Shown piece after piece: positions 45,828 through 58,124 of a stretch of DNA of 64,000 bases. The DNA lies in the NCBI GenBank assembly GCA_011503125.2, contig WWBZ02000022.1, positions 2,108,001 to 2,172,000 on the forward strand, read 5' to 3'. Within the stretch, counting starts at the first letter, position 1, and every line of letters starts with the position of its first letter. The notes below the pieces were generated by a model. That model did not search any database. It saw only the letters and a program-made list of their open reading frames with translations, and was not told where the DNA came from. This stretch comes from Botryosphaeria dothidea. Taxonomy: Eukaryota > Ascomycota > Dothideomycetes > Botryosphaeriales > Botryosphaeriaceae. Position numbers and translations under genes: made by a program.

Positions 45828-46198
45828 ACGCACGACGGACAATACCCTCGAGCGAAAGCATAGCGAATGGCGCTGCGGCGTTGGCGGGCAGGTATGGTGG
45901 TATGTCTCGGTCCAAAAACCACATTACATCATAGCGGATGCTCAACTTCACGAATTTCAATAAAGCATTGCAGCTGGCAATATGTCTGAGCAAGAAGTTT
46001 GCTGCGTTTCAGCGTGCAAACTTTTACTTGTCATTCCCGATTTTACAGGTTCTCGTCCTGGCCCTTGAACACCGTGATATCATGACGTTCCTCCATTTTT
46101 CCTCAGGAATCATGCCTCAACCGAGCCTTCAAAGAACCCTCGACGCCCCATTAGACCAGAAAAGCCGAACTTTTGAATCACCCATCCGGTTTGGAAAT
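45828..46198. other. Convergent intergenic stretch
   Basis: 3'-3' region between the ELYS-like gene and RPS26; nothing recognised. Confidence 0.4.
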
Positions 46199-46785
46199 CT
46201 AGTTGGCCTTGGCGGTCTGCTGGGGGGTGATCTTCTTGCCGTCCTTGTTGTACCTGATCCTGGGCGGGGGAGCACGGTTGCGGCGACCCTCACGGGAGCG
46301 GACGCTATTGCCGCATCAGCGTTGCGCCATCATGAAAACAGCGGGGCAGCAAAAGACTTACCGCACGATCTTGCCGTGGATAGCGCACGAGACGCAGTAC
46401 TGGAGCTTGAGGTACATCTTGGGGACGGTGTACTCAGGGAAGACAGAGGCATCCGAGATATCACCTGAAATTCGAGAGCGATGTCAGCATCGCATTCCAC
46501 CAAGGATCTTCTCAATCTCCTGCTCCAAACCCTCCAACGGAGCCGAGTATGATTGTGGATTGTGCGGTGGACGTACGGATGGCGGCGGACTCGACCATGT
46601 TGCGGATGGTAAATCTCTTGATCGCCTTATCCTTGGGGGTGCAACGCGAGCAGTTGGAGCAGCGGATCGGCTTGACGTGGCCGCGGCCCTTCTTGTTGCG
46701 ACCGCTGCAGGCGCTGTTAGCAGGCGAACTCGTGGGTGCGGCAGGCTGGGGCCGGATCGTACTTGGAAGCCCTCTTCTTGACCAT
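46199..46785 (-). CDS. RPS26: 40S ribosomal protein S26 (eS26)
   Basis: Small-subunit protein near the mRNA exit channel that contacts the Kozak region. Four exons, 46785-46763, 46704-46577, 46464-46362 and 46304-46199, give 119 residues, the normal length. The start is [20 protein letters not shown], then [20 protein letters not shown] and [20 protein letters not shown]. The zinc-binding cysteines are CSNC and LQYCVSC. The C-terminus is [20 protein letters not shown] and ends AKAN. The first coding exon is only 23 bases; introns early in the gene are typical of fungal ribosomal protein genes. Confidence 0.96.
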
Positions 46786-48085
46786 TTTGGCTGAACCTGG
46801 GCGCGTCAGTAAAATAAGCCCACAGTGGTGGCAGGCGCATACGTACTGTTGAGAAATCTGCTCAGAAGTTCAGTGGGGGGTTGAGTGTCGTCGTTGCAGC
46901 GAGAAAGTGGATGAAGACTTGGTTTGTGTGCGCCCTCCTGGAGGCTCGCTAAAGGAATTTTGCCGAAGTATTGGCGTTCAGTACCTCCAGACACCACCAC
47001 CTAACCCCAGTACTCCCGAACAATTGCTTCGCGACGCTACTCAGTTACATGAATCATAATAATGGGAAAGATCCTCGGCATTGAGAGACTGCATTCAATA
47101 CAGGCCGTCAGCTGAAGTTAGTGGCTCATTCTACCCCCTTCGTTTACTGCATCCTAGCCCCGTTCTCCGTCGCATTGATTTGCGGCTGTTTGGGTTGTTC
47201 CTGTCCTGCGCTGGACATTGTTTGCAGATGCCCCTCTAGGATCCGCTCGGAGATATTTCATTTGTCGAGCCGAGTCTTGGTGAATTCCCACGCCCAGCGA
47301 AGTCCACTTCATATGCATCATTGTGCATCGTGTGCAGCTGCTTGACTAGCTTCTCTGTGCAACTTTCCCGACAGGAATTGCTGTCAATTCTCGTGGCTAT
47401 TTTCCGAAGAGGCCGCTAGAGCTGCATCGCCAGACGCGGAAGTGCGCTCACTCTTCAAATGGGCAATTGGACCGCCGCGAGAGTTGTACCGCACGACTGC
47501 GACAGCCACTGAAGGAGCGAATGAGGCAGCCACGGACGAAAAACAGATTGTGGAAAACTTAATAGATAGTGACATGCCACTGGAGGGCCGAAATACTGTA
47601 AGCCTCTACCTTGCGAAGCCGCCTCCAGCCTTGGACAGGCACGGCAGTGGAGCGACCTGGTGTGATTATATAATACAGCCTCACCGCCCTTACCCCTGTC
47701 ATTTGGCCTTGTGCCCGGTCTGGCGGCCTGCGCAGCCATCCCTTCTGCGTGACCCGCGCGTCACCAAACTCGAACTGTGTGATTCGTTGTTACGGCGTAT
47801 CAAGCACCCTGCAACGCATCTCGTTGCGCTGGCTGCTCCGCTCTCGGCTCCGTCTCCAGCTTTGCGCAGAAAAATTTATTGTTTTGCCCTCTCGCGGCGT
47901 CGCGATCTACCAGCCAGCACAGCAAGCGCGTCGAGGCTCGTCGCTACCGGGTCCGCGTCGAAAATCTGCCCCGGGCATCTCCCTGGTTAGGACGTCCTCG
48001 GACAACAACCCACCGCCGGGCCACAACACGGCCCTCTTTCACACCACCGCAGCTCCATCCTCTCTGCACCTGGTGATTCGTTCAA
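46786..48085. promoter_or_regulatory. Long divergent region between RPS26 and CBS-PB1 gene
   Basis: 1.3 kb containing both promoters. The CBS-PB1 proximal 350 bases are C-rich. An open frame at 47442-47990 has no recognisable protein character and was not accepted. Confidence 0.4.
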
Positions 48086-50241
48086 ATGTCTACCACTGGC
48101 ACCTACCGCGGAACTCCCAACAAGGGGAGGGGAGGAATTCCCTCCTACCACAGCCCTTCTGGCATCCCTCGCCCTTCCGACCACCAGAGCGAGGTCGGCG
48201 GCAGCTCGACTCTCAGTGCCAGCCGCGCGAAGCAGTCCAAACGGGACGAGGTATGCTTACAGCTGCGCAGTTTCTGAGCTTCGCAGTGGTTGCTGACGAT
48301 GCGCCAGGCCATTCGCAAGAAAATCGAGAATGATCTAAACAAGAAGAGGGCCCCCACCAGAGGCGTGCAGCGCGCGCGCAAGGCGCCGCCGGGAACCGTC
48401 CTCGCTCTGAAGCCCAGCTCTGCCCTTCAGATCAAGCCCCACACCACAGTTGCGGAGGCCGCTCAGCTCATGGCCGCGAAGCGCGAAGACTGCGTCCTGG
48501 TTACCGACGACGACGAGCGCATCGCCGGTATCTTCACCGCAAAGGATTTGGCATTCAGGGTCGTGGGCGCCGGGATCAAGGCGAGGGATATTACCATTGC
48601 GGAAATTATGACCAAGAACCCGCTATGCGCGAAGACGGACACCAGCGCAACGGATGCTTTGGATCTTATGGTCAGGAAGGGCTTCCGTCATCTGCCTGTC
48701 ATGGACGAGAACCACGATATTGCCGGTATTCTGGACATCACAAAGTGTTTTTATGATGCGATGGAGAAGCTCGAGCGTGCGTACAGCTCGTCCAGGAAGC
48801 TTTACGATGCTCTGGAGGGCGTGCAGGCGGAACTTGGCTCGAGCCAACCGCAGCAGGTTATCCAGTATGTCGAGGCAATCAGGGCAAAGATGTCTGGTCC
48901 TACGCTAGAAACCGTGCTGACCGGCCTCCCGCCCACGACTGTTTCTGTCCGTACGTCTGTGAAGGAGGCCGCTCAGTTGATGAAGGATAACCACACCACC
49001 GCGGTTCTCGTGCAAGACCAAGGTTCCATCACTGGTATTTTTACTAGTAAGGATGTGGTGCTCCGTGTCATTGCAGCTGGCCTCGACCCAGGCACATGCA
49101 GCGTGGTCCGTGTTATGACGCCCCACCCCGACTTTGCTCCCATAGATATGAGCATCCAAGCCGCTCTACGCAAAATGCACGGTAAGTCAGACGCATGACT
49201 TTTGAGGGTCGCAAGTGCTGATGATCAACCAGATGGACATTATTTGAACCTGCCTGTAATGAGCGAGGCCGGCGAAATCGTGGGTATGGTGGACGTGCTC
49301 AAGTTGACCTACGCTACCCTGGACCAGGTATGTTTATTGTCCAGAGAGTTGAAACAAGGTGTTCGGATCCTAACGTCATTCAGATCAATACCATGTCAAG
49401 TGGAGACAACGAGGGTCCAGCATGGAACAAATTCTGGCTCTCCCTCGATCACGAGTCCGAGTCTATGGTCTCTGGTGAAGGCGGTAGCCACCATCCCCGC
49501 ACGGAAATCTCACGATCACACGTGATGTCTCCCGGTCTAGAGCGTCATGGTAGCCACTTGGACCGTGGAGAGAGCGTCATGCCAAATGACTCTGCTTCGC
49601 ATGTGGGTATGGAGACCCCTGAGCACTCTGCTGTTGCTGCTTCGCCAGCTCTGCCCGTCGAGGACATGCCTTTCGCCTTCAAGTTCAAGGCGCCGAGTGG
49701 CCGGACACACCGCTTCCAGGCCACGCCGTCTGCTGGTCTTGGCGAGTTCATTGCTCTAGTGATCGACAAGCTGGGCGCTGAAATCGATGCTGTTGGCGGC
49801 GCTCCTACTTTCGAGGACGGCCACCTGAGCAACTCCGGATTTGCCCTCAGCTACCTGGACAATGAGGGTGACAGCGTGTCCATCACAACCAACCACGACC
49901 TTCTTGAGGCCGTCAGCCTCGCCCATATGCACCACACCGAGAAGGTTGACCTCTTCGTGCATCACCCCGAGCACCCACCGCTTCCTAGTACAATGGCTCC
50001 CCAAGGAGCGCCGGCAACTGCCACTCCCCCTGAGTCCAGCGTACGGGAACGCAAGAAATATATCGACGATGATGAGAGCGACGAGGAGGTGGAAAGGCGC
50101 AGGCGGAGGAAGCAACAGCCGGCTGCGTCGGAACAAGTCATTCAGGGCGTGCCCAACGAGCTGCTCCTCCCTGGTGCTATCGTTACATTGGCTGTGGTCA
50201 TTGTCAGTGTGTTCGCTCTTGGCCGTGCTACCAGCCGGTAA
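48086..50241 (+). CDS. CBS-domain and PB1-domain protein with C-terminal membrane anchor (Mug70-like)
   Basis: Four exons, 48086-48250, 48308-49181, 49233-49327 and 49384-50241, give 663 residues. Two CBS pairs lie at about residues 80-215 (LQIKPHTTVAEAAQLMAAKR; GFRHLPVMDENHDIAGILDI) and 245-380 (VSVRTSVKEAAQLMKDNHTT; NLPVMSEAGEIVGMVDVLKL). CBS pairs usually bind adenosine nucleotides. A PB1 domain follows at about 465-550 (FKFKAPSGRTHRFQATPSAG; FALSYLDNEGDSVSITTNHD). Before the end is a basic/acidic stretch (ERRRRRKQQP), then one membrane helix (LLLPGAIVTLAVVIVSVFAL) with only six residues after it, a tail-anchor arrangement. The domain order matches fission yeast Mug70 and filamentous fungal relatives. 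Function unresolved. Confidence 0.9.
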
Positions 50242-51772
50242 CTGGGGCGATGATAGTCGCCTGCATAATTTCTCAATCCTTCATCAACACCTGTGGCGCT
50301 CGGGCTGCCGCAAGTTTCTCCTTTCAGTGGCGATACCAAGGTGGAAACTCCCTTCGTAGACTAATCGGTCGCTTTGAGCTATCGACACTTGTCCCAGTGC
50401 GCATTGTATCGTATTTGTAGCGTAAGTCTTTTTGGTTGTTGGTTGGTGAGCAGGGTGGGTACGTCCAATCGAATACTCAATAATCTCCACGTTGATCGCG
50501 GATCCGACACTTTGCCATAGTGACCAACGAGCAATTTTGCGGGAGTGTGGTAGGGAAGACCGCATTAATGCGGGGCGTAGGGCTAAGGACTCCGCATACT
50601 TCCGCGCAACAACTGTGGTAGCAGCTAGAGGTTAGGTGCTACTTCTGCTCGAAGAGGCAGTTTCAGGGGAAAACCGAGAAAATAATGAGGAACTTTCTAG
50701 TAGGTCATGGTCGTTGATATAGATGTTCAAGTACATTCACATCATTGAACTACGCGGGTATGGACTCATAATCTTGCGGAGGCAGTGCGGACACTTCCCG
50801 GGCTGAGATTCGACGCTCAGGGATGGCAAGCACGGAAGCTCAAATGATAATTCAGCCCGATGCACGGAAAAGGAAGGCGAGCCCACCGGGTGCTGAATGC
50901 TATTTGATTGGACAACGGCATCGAGCTAAGGCAAGGAATCAGGGTCTCTCGGCAAAGAGGAATGTTTAGCAAGTCAGAAAAGAGAAACCCACCAAAGCCT
51001 CCAGCTATGCCTGATAGAGCTGGTTGACTGTAGGACAGTTGCCATGGAGCTCGGAGATTTGGCTTGTCCTTACGTGTTCGTGTGACTCGGGTTGGTGCTT
51101 GTGGGATCGTCGAGGATGGATAGGATGAGGCAGCCGCGATTTTCGATGGCAAAGGGCTAGGGCACAAAAAACAAATTTAAACGTCCAGTTACCGCAGACA
51201 ATGTATGGAATGGATCAACAAGTGGCAGTCGATTGTTGTATTCTGAAACGGCTCCACGAGGCCAGCAGACGCTCTCTCGCGCGCAGCGGTGAGTCACATG
51301 GGGCCCGCGTTTTGGCTCCATGCATGCACACAACGCGCGCCGGACGTGTCGCGGAAAATTGACACGCAGAAGGATGAGCTAAGCGGTTAGCGGGCTCGGT
51401 CATCTGCAGAGCACGTGACTGGGCCGGATAGGCAGAAGAGGGCTGCGAATCAGTGTTGTTGTGCGGCCAGCTCAGCTCTGCGCCGGGCGTCGTCGTAGTG
51501 AACGCACCCTGGTCGCACGTTTAGAAAATCCGCCCCACCAAAAAAGCCCTCCCTTCCGTTGCGACAACACCACACCCACCACGCCAGCCTGCTCGACGCC
51601 AGGCCCACGCCAAATATCCCCGCCCTTTTCTGCCGGCCCCAGCGAGCTGCTGTGTCCACACGCCCTCCAACTCTAGCAGTCACTGGAGCTCCCCTCCTTT
51701 GCGCGCCCAGCGCAAGCCAAAGAACCACTCCCGAGTCCCGCCGCCGCTGCCTGAGGCCTTCGAGTCCCGACA
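50242..51772. other. Long intergenic stretch 5' of KAP121
   Basis: 1.5 kb without supported genes. The distal part shows nothing; the final 400 bases are GC- and C-rich and presumably hold the KAP121 promoter and leader. Confidence 0.4.
51412..51417. promoter_or_regulatory. CACGTG E-box-like palindrome upstream of KAP121
   Basis: Perfect CACGTG, extended to CACGTGAC, 355 bases upstream of the KAP121 start. Such sites are bound by Cbf1/bHLH factors; use here is inferred. Confidence 0.35.
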
Positions 51773-54700
51773 ATGTCTGGCAGTGTTTTGCCCCCGGAAA
51801 TCCATTCGGCACTGGCTCAGCTTCTCGCTGGCCTACAGAGCCCCGATAATGTGCAGCGCGTCAGTCGTCCCGCTCTGAACCCCATTGGCTCCTCATACTA
51901 AATCGCCAAACCACAGACTCAAACTGAGGAGACTTTGAACACGGAATGGGTGATAGGGCGGCCAGATGTGCTGTTGATGGGTCTTTCTGAACAAATCCAC
52001 CTTGCCGAGGATCCGTCGGTACGTGCATCAACGTGCGAATTCTGGCAGTTGCTGACTTCCCTTCCGACAGACGCGTTCATTCGCCTCTGTGCTGTTCCGC
52101 CGCATAGCCACCAGGAGTCGCAAGGATCCCACTACCGATCAGACTAAGGAGCTTTTCCTGACGCTGCCTCAGCCTCAGCGCAACGCCATTCGGGAGAAGT
52201 TGCTGCAATGCCTCGAGGGCGAGCAGAACACTCAGGTCAGGAATAAGGTTGGCGATGCTATCGCTGAGATTGCTCGCCAGTACACCGAAGAGGGTACAGT
52301 CCCCGTTCCGGGCTTTCGCGTCGCTGAACCCGCTATTAACGGTGGTTATATCATAGGTGAGCCCTGGCCGGAGCTTCTGGGCGCCTTGTTCAAGGCCAGC
52401 CAGTCTGCTGAGCACGGGCAGCGCGAGAGCGCTTTCCGGATATTTGCTACCACCCCCGGTATAATCGAAAAGCAGCACGAAGACACTGTGCTTGGGGCTT
52501 TTACCAATGGATTCAAGGATGACAACATCATGGTATTTCACTTCGCTACTTTCCCTTCCCTTCCTTACCAATTGCTGCCCCCAAACTCCTCACCTGGACA
52601 TTCCGGCAGCATTTTAACGGCTGCCATGCGCCATTGCATTTCGTTTCGTTATATTGAGACAAATAAATACTACTTACGTAGCTGTCGCAGACTAACAGAG
52701 CCCAGGTCCGCATCGCGGCCATGGAGGCATTCGCTTCTTTCTTCCGCTCTATAAACAAGAAGAGCCAACAGAAGTACTACCCTCTTATTGCCGAAATCCT
52801 CAACATCCTTCCCCCTATCAAAGAGGCTGGCGATTCAGATCAGCTCTCTAAGGCCCTTGTTTCACTTATCGATCTCGCTGAGATCGCCCCTAAGATGTTC
52901 AAGCCAGTCTTCAATGCCCTGGTGAACTTCAGCATCACTGTCATTCAAGACAAGGAGCTTGACGATCAGGCGCGTCAGAATGCGCTGGAGCTCATGGCCA
53001 CTTTTGCGGATTGCAGCCCCCAGATGTGCAGGAAGGACACCAACTATACTCCGGACATGGTCACTCAATGTCTGTCCCTCATGACTGACGTTGGCATCGA
53101 TGACGACGACGCCGCGGAATGGAACGCGCAAGAAGATGTGAGTGGTCGCGTAGGCTTTTGTAAAACGCGTTCTAACGTTCCGGCAGCTCGATGTTGACGA
53201 AAGTGATCAAAACCACGTTGCTGGCGAGCAATGCATGGACCGTCTTGCAAACAAGCTTGGTGGCGGCGCGATTCTCCCTCCTACTTTCAACTGGCTTCCC
53301 CGGATGATGACTTCTTCTGCATGGCGCGACAGACATGCCGCTCTCATGGCCATCTCAGCAATCTCTGAGGGCTGCAGGGACATGATGGTCGGTGAACTTG
53401 ACAAAGTCTTGGACCTTGTCGTTCCTGCTCTCCAGGATCAGCACCCGCGTGTGCGCTGGGCTGGTTGCAATGCGCTTGGCCAGATGAGCACGGACTTCGC
53501 TGGAACCATGCAGGAGAAGTACCACCAGGTTGTTCTTTCCAACATAATCCCGGTCCTCCAATCCGCCGAGCCCCGTGTCCAAGCCCACGCTGCTGCCGCC
53601 TTGGTTAACTTCTGCGAGGAGGCTGAGAAAGAGGTTTTGGAGCCCTATCTCGATACCCTCCTCACCAACCTTCTCCAGCTCCTGCAAAGTCCGAAGCGCT
53701 TCGTCCAGGAGCAAGCTCTTTCCACGATCGCCACCGTCGCTGACTCTGCTGAGGTCGCATTCTCTAAATACTACGATACCCTTATGCCGCTTCTGTTCAA
53801 CGTTTTGAGGGAGGAGCAGTCGAAGGAGTACCGGTTGTTGAGAGCAAAGGCAATGGAGTGCGCAACTCTGATTGCTTTGGCTGTTGGTAAAGAAAAGATG
53901 GGCCAGGATGCAATTGCTTTGGTGAACCTATTGGGTACCATTCAACAAAGCATCACCGATGTGGACGATCCTCAGGGCTCCTACCTCCTGCACTGCTGGG
54001 GTCGTATGTGCCGTGTTCTGGGCCAGGACTTCCTCCCGTACCTTCCGGCTGTCATTCCCCCTCTCACGGAGCTTGCAGGTGCCAAGGCAGACATTCAGCT
54101 TCTGGATGACGACGAACAGGTTGCGCAAGTGGAGCAGGAGGACGGCTGGGAGCTTGTGCCGCTCAAGGGCAAGGTTATTGGCATCAAGACCAGCACCCTA
54201 GATGACAAGCACATGGCTATTGAGCTAATTGTTATCTACGCACAAGTCCTTGAGGGTGCTTTCGAACCCTATGTCAACGAGATTATGGACAAGATTGCCA
54301 TTCCCGGTCTTGCGTTCTTCTTCCACGACCCCGTCAGAGTTGCTTCGGCCAAGTGCGTGCCGCAGTTACTCAACTCATACAAGAAGGCCCACGGCGAGCA
54401 ATCACCTCAGCTTGGTCAACTCTGGGCCAGAACGGTTGAGAAGGTGCTTGAAGTTCTTAGCACCGAGCCTGCTATCGACACCCTTGCCGAAATGTACCAG
54501 TGTTTCTACGAGTGTGTTGAGATTCTCGGCAAGAGTTGCCTGACGGATCAGCACATGGCTGCCTTCATCGATGCCGCCAAATCTGTTCTTGAGGAGTATA
54601 AGGAGCGTGTCAAGGCCCGCTTGGAAGAACAGGCTGATAACGATGAGGGCGAGGAGCTTTCGGAGGAGGTTGCGTTCGCCATTGAGGACGACCAGACTCT

Positions 54701-55515
54701 CCTTTCCGACATGAACAAGGCCTTCCATGTCATCTTCCAGATGATGGGTCCCGCTTTTCTGCCGCACTGGGAGCGCCTGCTCGAATTCTACACCAACTTC
54801 GTCACCAACCCAGACCCTACGCAGAGACAGTGGGCTATCTGCATCTTTGACGATGTCCTGGAATTCTGCGGCCCGCAATCGTGGAACTACCAGCAGTATA
54901 TCATTAACCCTATTGTCAATGGCATGCGCGATGATGTTGCTGCCAACAGACAAGCTGCCGTCTATGGTGTCGGTGTTGCGGCGCAGAAGGGCGGTGAAGC
55001 ATGGTCGGATTTTGTCAACAACTGTCTACCCATCCTGTTCGAAGTCATTGCCAGACCAAACGCCCGTGATGACGACGATGTCTTCGCCACGGAGAATGCT
55101 TGTGCAAGCATAGCTAAGATCCTGCACTACAACAGCTCCAAGGTTCCCAATGTGCAGGAGGTCGTCAACGCCTGGGCGGACACCCTTCCCATTGTCAACG
55201 ATGAGGAGGCTGCGCCGTATGCGTACGCTTTCCTTGCGCAGCTTATTGACCAGTAAGTGATTTTGTCGACTCTTTGATTTCGAGACAAATTCTGACGACC
55301 TCAACAGGAACAACCCAGCCGTCCTTGCAAAGGCACCACAATGCTTCACCAATGTCGCTCTAGCCCTTGAGGCTGAGACCCTCCAGGGTAACATTGCAAG
55401 CACGGTTGTTCGCGCAACAAAGCAGCTGGTCCAGAACGCAGGCCTGGATGCCAACCAGCTCCTTTCAGGCCTGACACCAGAGGCCCAGCACACCGTTCGC
55501 GCGTACTTCGGTTAA
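51773..55515 (+). CDS. KAP121: Importin subunit beta-3 (Kap121/Pse1/IPO5 type karyopherin)
   Basis: Nuclear import receptor for ribosomal proteins, histones and other cargo, regulated by Ran-GTP. Six exons, 51773-51859, 51917-52018, 52071-52532, 52706-53137, 53187-55252 and 55308-55515, keep phase and give 1118 residues, the family length. The N-terminal Ran-binding HEAT repeats include FASVLFRRIATRSRKD. The middle reads IRVRIAAMEAFASFFRS-like after exon 3 and then YYPLIAEILNILPPIKEAGD. Strongly diagnostic is DVDESDQNHVAGEQCMDRLA at the exon 4/5 junction, followed by RDRHAALMAISAISEGCRDM and HPRVRWAGCNALGQMSTDFA. Helical repeats continue to the end (RAYFG-stop). Intron 3 (173 bases) is longer than the others. 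Confidence 0.93.
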
Positions 55516-56794
55516 ATTATCTGCCATGGATAATGAATGTCGGTTGACGCATTGGCATTTATTGATGATGAAAAAGATGGGATGGCCTGGGTCATGGATT
55601 GAAGGGAATTTATGCAAATCTTTCTTGTAGACCTGCAAAATGACGCGAATCAAACGGTACGATGAGGGGAGGGTGGTGGGGAAGACTAAGCGTCTGCATA
55701 TGATATCCAAGGTGGAAAAAGAGGCTGTGTGAGAAGAATGGAAGAGAGGCGCAGGGAAATACTGAGAGGGGTGGATATGATGGATGATAACCTGCCTTCT
55801 ATTGCTATAGTTTATCCCTCTTCACTCATGATGTTCGTCTTGGGATGGGTCGGTGCTATCACTTTCTCGTTGACATTACTACTGCGTCTTTATGCTGAAC
55901 AGTTCTCCACTGAACAGCCTGTTGGAAAAGTTTGGTGGCGACAGACGTCGACGGCATTGGAGCTTCTGGTGGGCAGAGAGCGTTTTGGATGGGCAACGGT
56001 TTGGTTTTCTACTTCAAGAAATTAACTAGAACTACCAACTTTGCTCGAGTGCATCATCATTTGGTTGTTCACCTCACACTTCTCTTAAGAGAGAATAGAT
56101 GTCAATTTGACCTCAATGGTGAGGGGGTATCGCAGCGGATGGATAGCTGTAAATGGACGTCAATAGATACTTAGGAGTAAAAGTTGACACCTTGACGTAA
56201 GTGTGTTGTCTTCCTAGTAACAAAGCTACGCAGACGAGCGCGCTAAACAGGAAGGACTACGGAAATGCCATATTTATAGAGGCTGATGGTTAGTAGTGCT
56301 AAATGCAACGGTCCTATTGAAGGCTAGAAAAAAGAAACTTCTGTCATGAGGAGTCGAAGCATCGCCGTCGCCGCTAATGGTCGGCAGTAATCCCACCCCC
56401 AATTGTAGCTCATCTTCAGCACGTATTGGCCCTGAATATCTTGAAGTTCTTGTCACATTTGATGTTCAGCAAGAAATATAACGTCAAGCTTATGCGCCTA
56501 TGTATCAAAGATGGCTATCATACTAGGTAATCGAGACTCCCTCTTTGTAGTAAAGGAATAATTATAAATATCAACTGATTGCTTGTAGTATAGCAGATGA
56601 CCGCCCCTATCCATTCTGATCGTAATACGTACAACGTCCAATCCGTACGGTTGACAGAGGGCTTGTGGCTTGATGCATTCTCAGATGTATAGCTACACAA
56701 TGCCACTAACCAGCGTGCTGCATTCCTAGCGCCCAGACGGAGGCGCTACCATTCAATATCTCATATCCCGTGATGCGTACAGTTCGAAATCAAA
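55516..56794. other. Convergent intergenic stretch, nothing recognised
   Basis: 1.28 kb between the 3' ends of KAP121 and the VanZ-like gene. Short frames exist but none looks like protein. Confidence 0.4.
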
Positions 56795-57652
56795 TCAGTC
56801 GTCTCGCTTCTTTGCGCTTTGTTCGGCAGCGGCGGCAGCAGCTGAATCAGTCTTGCCAGCCTGTTCGGTCTCAGCGCCACCATTAGGCTCTTCAGGATCC
56901 CAATTATCCTCAGCATTTTCGTCCCAGTTGTCTAGTTCCTCCTCGACGGTCATGCCTTCGCGGACAACACCCGACTCTTGTCCTTCTTCATTTACGTTTT
57001 CGCCTAGCTCGACATCGACGTCCTCGCCCGGCACGACTTGATATTGTTTTGCGCGGCGCTTGCGCTCAAGCATGCGCTTGTGGTACCAGCTACACAGCAG
57101 GAGGGCGGCGATGGAGCCCACGGCGTTCGCGAGGATATCGTACGGGTCAAATTCGCGATCATTCTGCGGAAACCATGCAGTTAGATTCGTATTGCAAGGT
57201 TGGAGGTGACTGAGGGCCAAGACGTACAGGAAGAATGCCTTGAATGATTTCAGAGCCAACGCCCATCGCAAGCGGGCAAACGAATAGCGTCAGGTGAATA
57301 ACACGGCGGCGATTTGTTTCTATGATCCAGTAGAAACATAGCTGTGGCAGATGCAATTAGCGCATGGATGAAGGACATCTTGCGGAAGCATCATACTGTG
57401 ATCAGGAAGAAGGTGACGAAATGCAGGACCTTGTCGCTCTGCTTGTACTGTGGCAACTGCGACCGGCCGAAGCCGGCAGCAGAGGCAAGCAGACATACCA
57501 CCACGAAGGCGCCTGGTGGAGGTCAGCGTTGAGCGGGCAGCGGGCAAGGTGCGGACGGCGGCGCGGGAGCTGCATGTAGCTTCGGGCCAGAAGTGGCTGG
57601 AGAGGTACCGTGGCCGGTCGTGCTTACCTGCGGGCGCTTTGCGAATGCGCAT
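56795..57652 (-). CDS. VanZ-like family membrane protein
   Basis: Small integral membrane protein; function unknown. Four exons, 57652-57628, 57512-57397, 57341-57228 and 57163-56795, give 207 residues with all phases kept. The first coding exon has only 25 bases (MRIRKAPA). Predicted helices: AFVVVCLLASAAGF, VLHFVTFFLITLCFYWII, VIHLTLFVCPLAMGVGSEII and ILANAVGSIAALLLCSWYH. VanZ-family hallmarks are SDKVLHF in helix two, the SEIIQ after helix three, and REFDPYDILANAVG. After the last helix is a basic stop-transfer stretch (RMLERKRRAKQ) and an acidic tail of about 90 residues. It lies head to head with SPT7. Confidence 0.85.
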
Positions 57653-58124
57653 ATCGGGTGGAAGAGGAGGAAGCTGGGCTGGAGGAAGCGGCACTATCGG
57701 ACGGCAACCATGCCGGGGGTGCGCAGTAATGGGGAACTCAGTTACGATCGTGGTGGATGCGGCAAACAGGCGTCTGGAGCTGGCAAACTGAGCTCTCCGC
57801 GGCGGGCAGCCGTCGGCCGTCGGCGCGCACGTGACGCCAGAACTAGAGCCGGCTCCGTAGGAGTGCCTCGCGCGCTGCGGCAGCACCACTTCAAGTCGAA
57901 CGCCTCAGGTCCTTTCATCACCCCAACCCGCCCTGCCATCGCGTTTCCGTCCTCTGCGCGCGCCCTTCATCTCACCCGGCCCGTTCGTTCCTCTCATGCG
58001 CACTGGTTCCACGCTGCAGCGCGCGTTGACCGTGGAACAGGGGAGCGACACGCTGCGGTCGTCAACGAGCGCCCAGCGCCAAGATCCGCGGAGAGCAAGA
58101 ACCGCGGAGCATTGATATGCGGCC
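57653..58124. promoter_or_regulatory. Shared 5' region of VanZ-like gene and SPT7
   Basis: 472 bases between divergent starts, GC-rich, with a CACGTG palindrome at 57828-57833 (CACGTGAC). Both promoters must use this interval. Confidence 0.45.

Noticed and set aside
47442..48333. Plus-strand open frames upstream of the CBS-PB1 gene
   Set aside because: No recognisable domain, composition like C-rich leader DNA, and they overlap the CBS-PB1 start in another frame.
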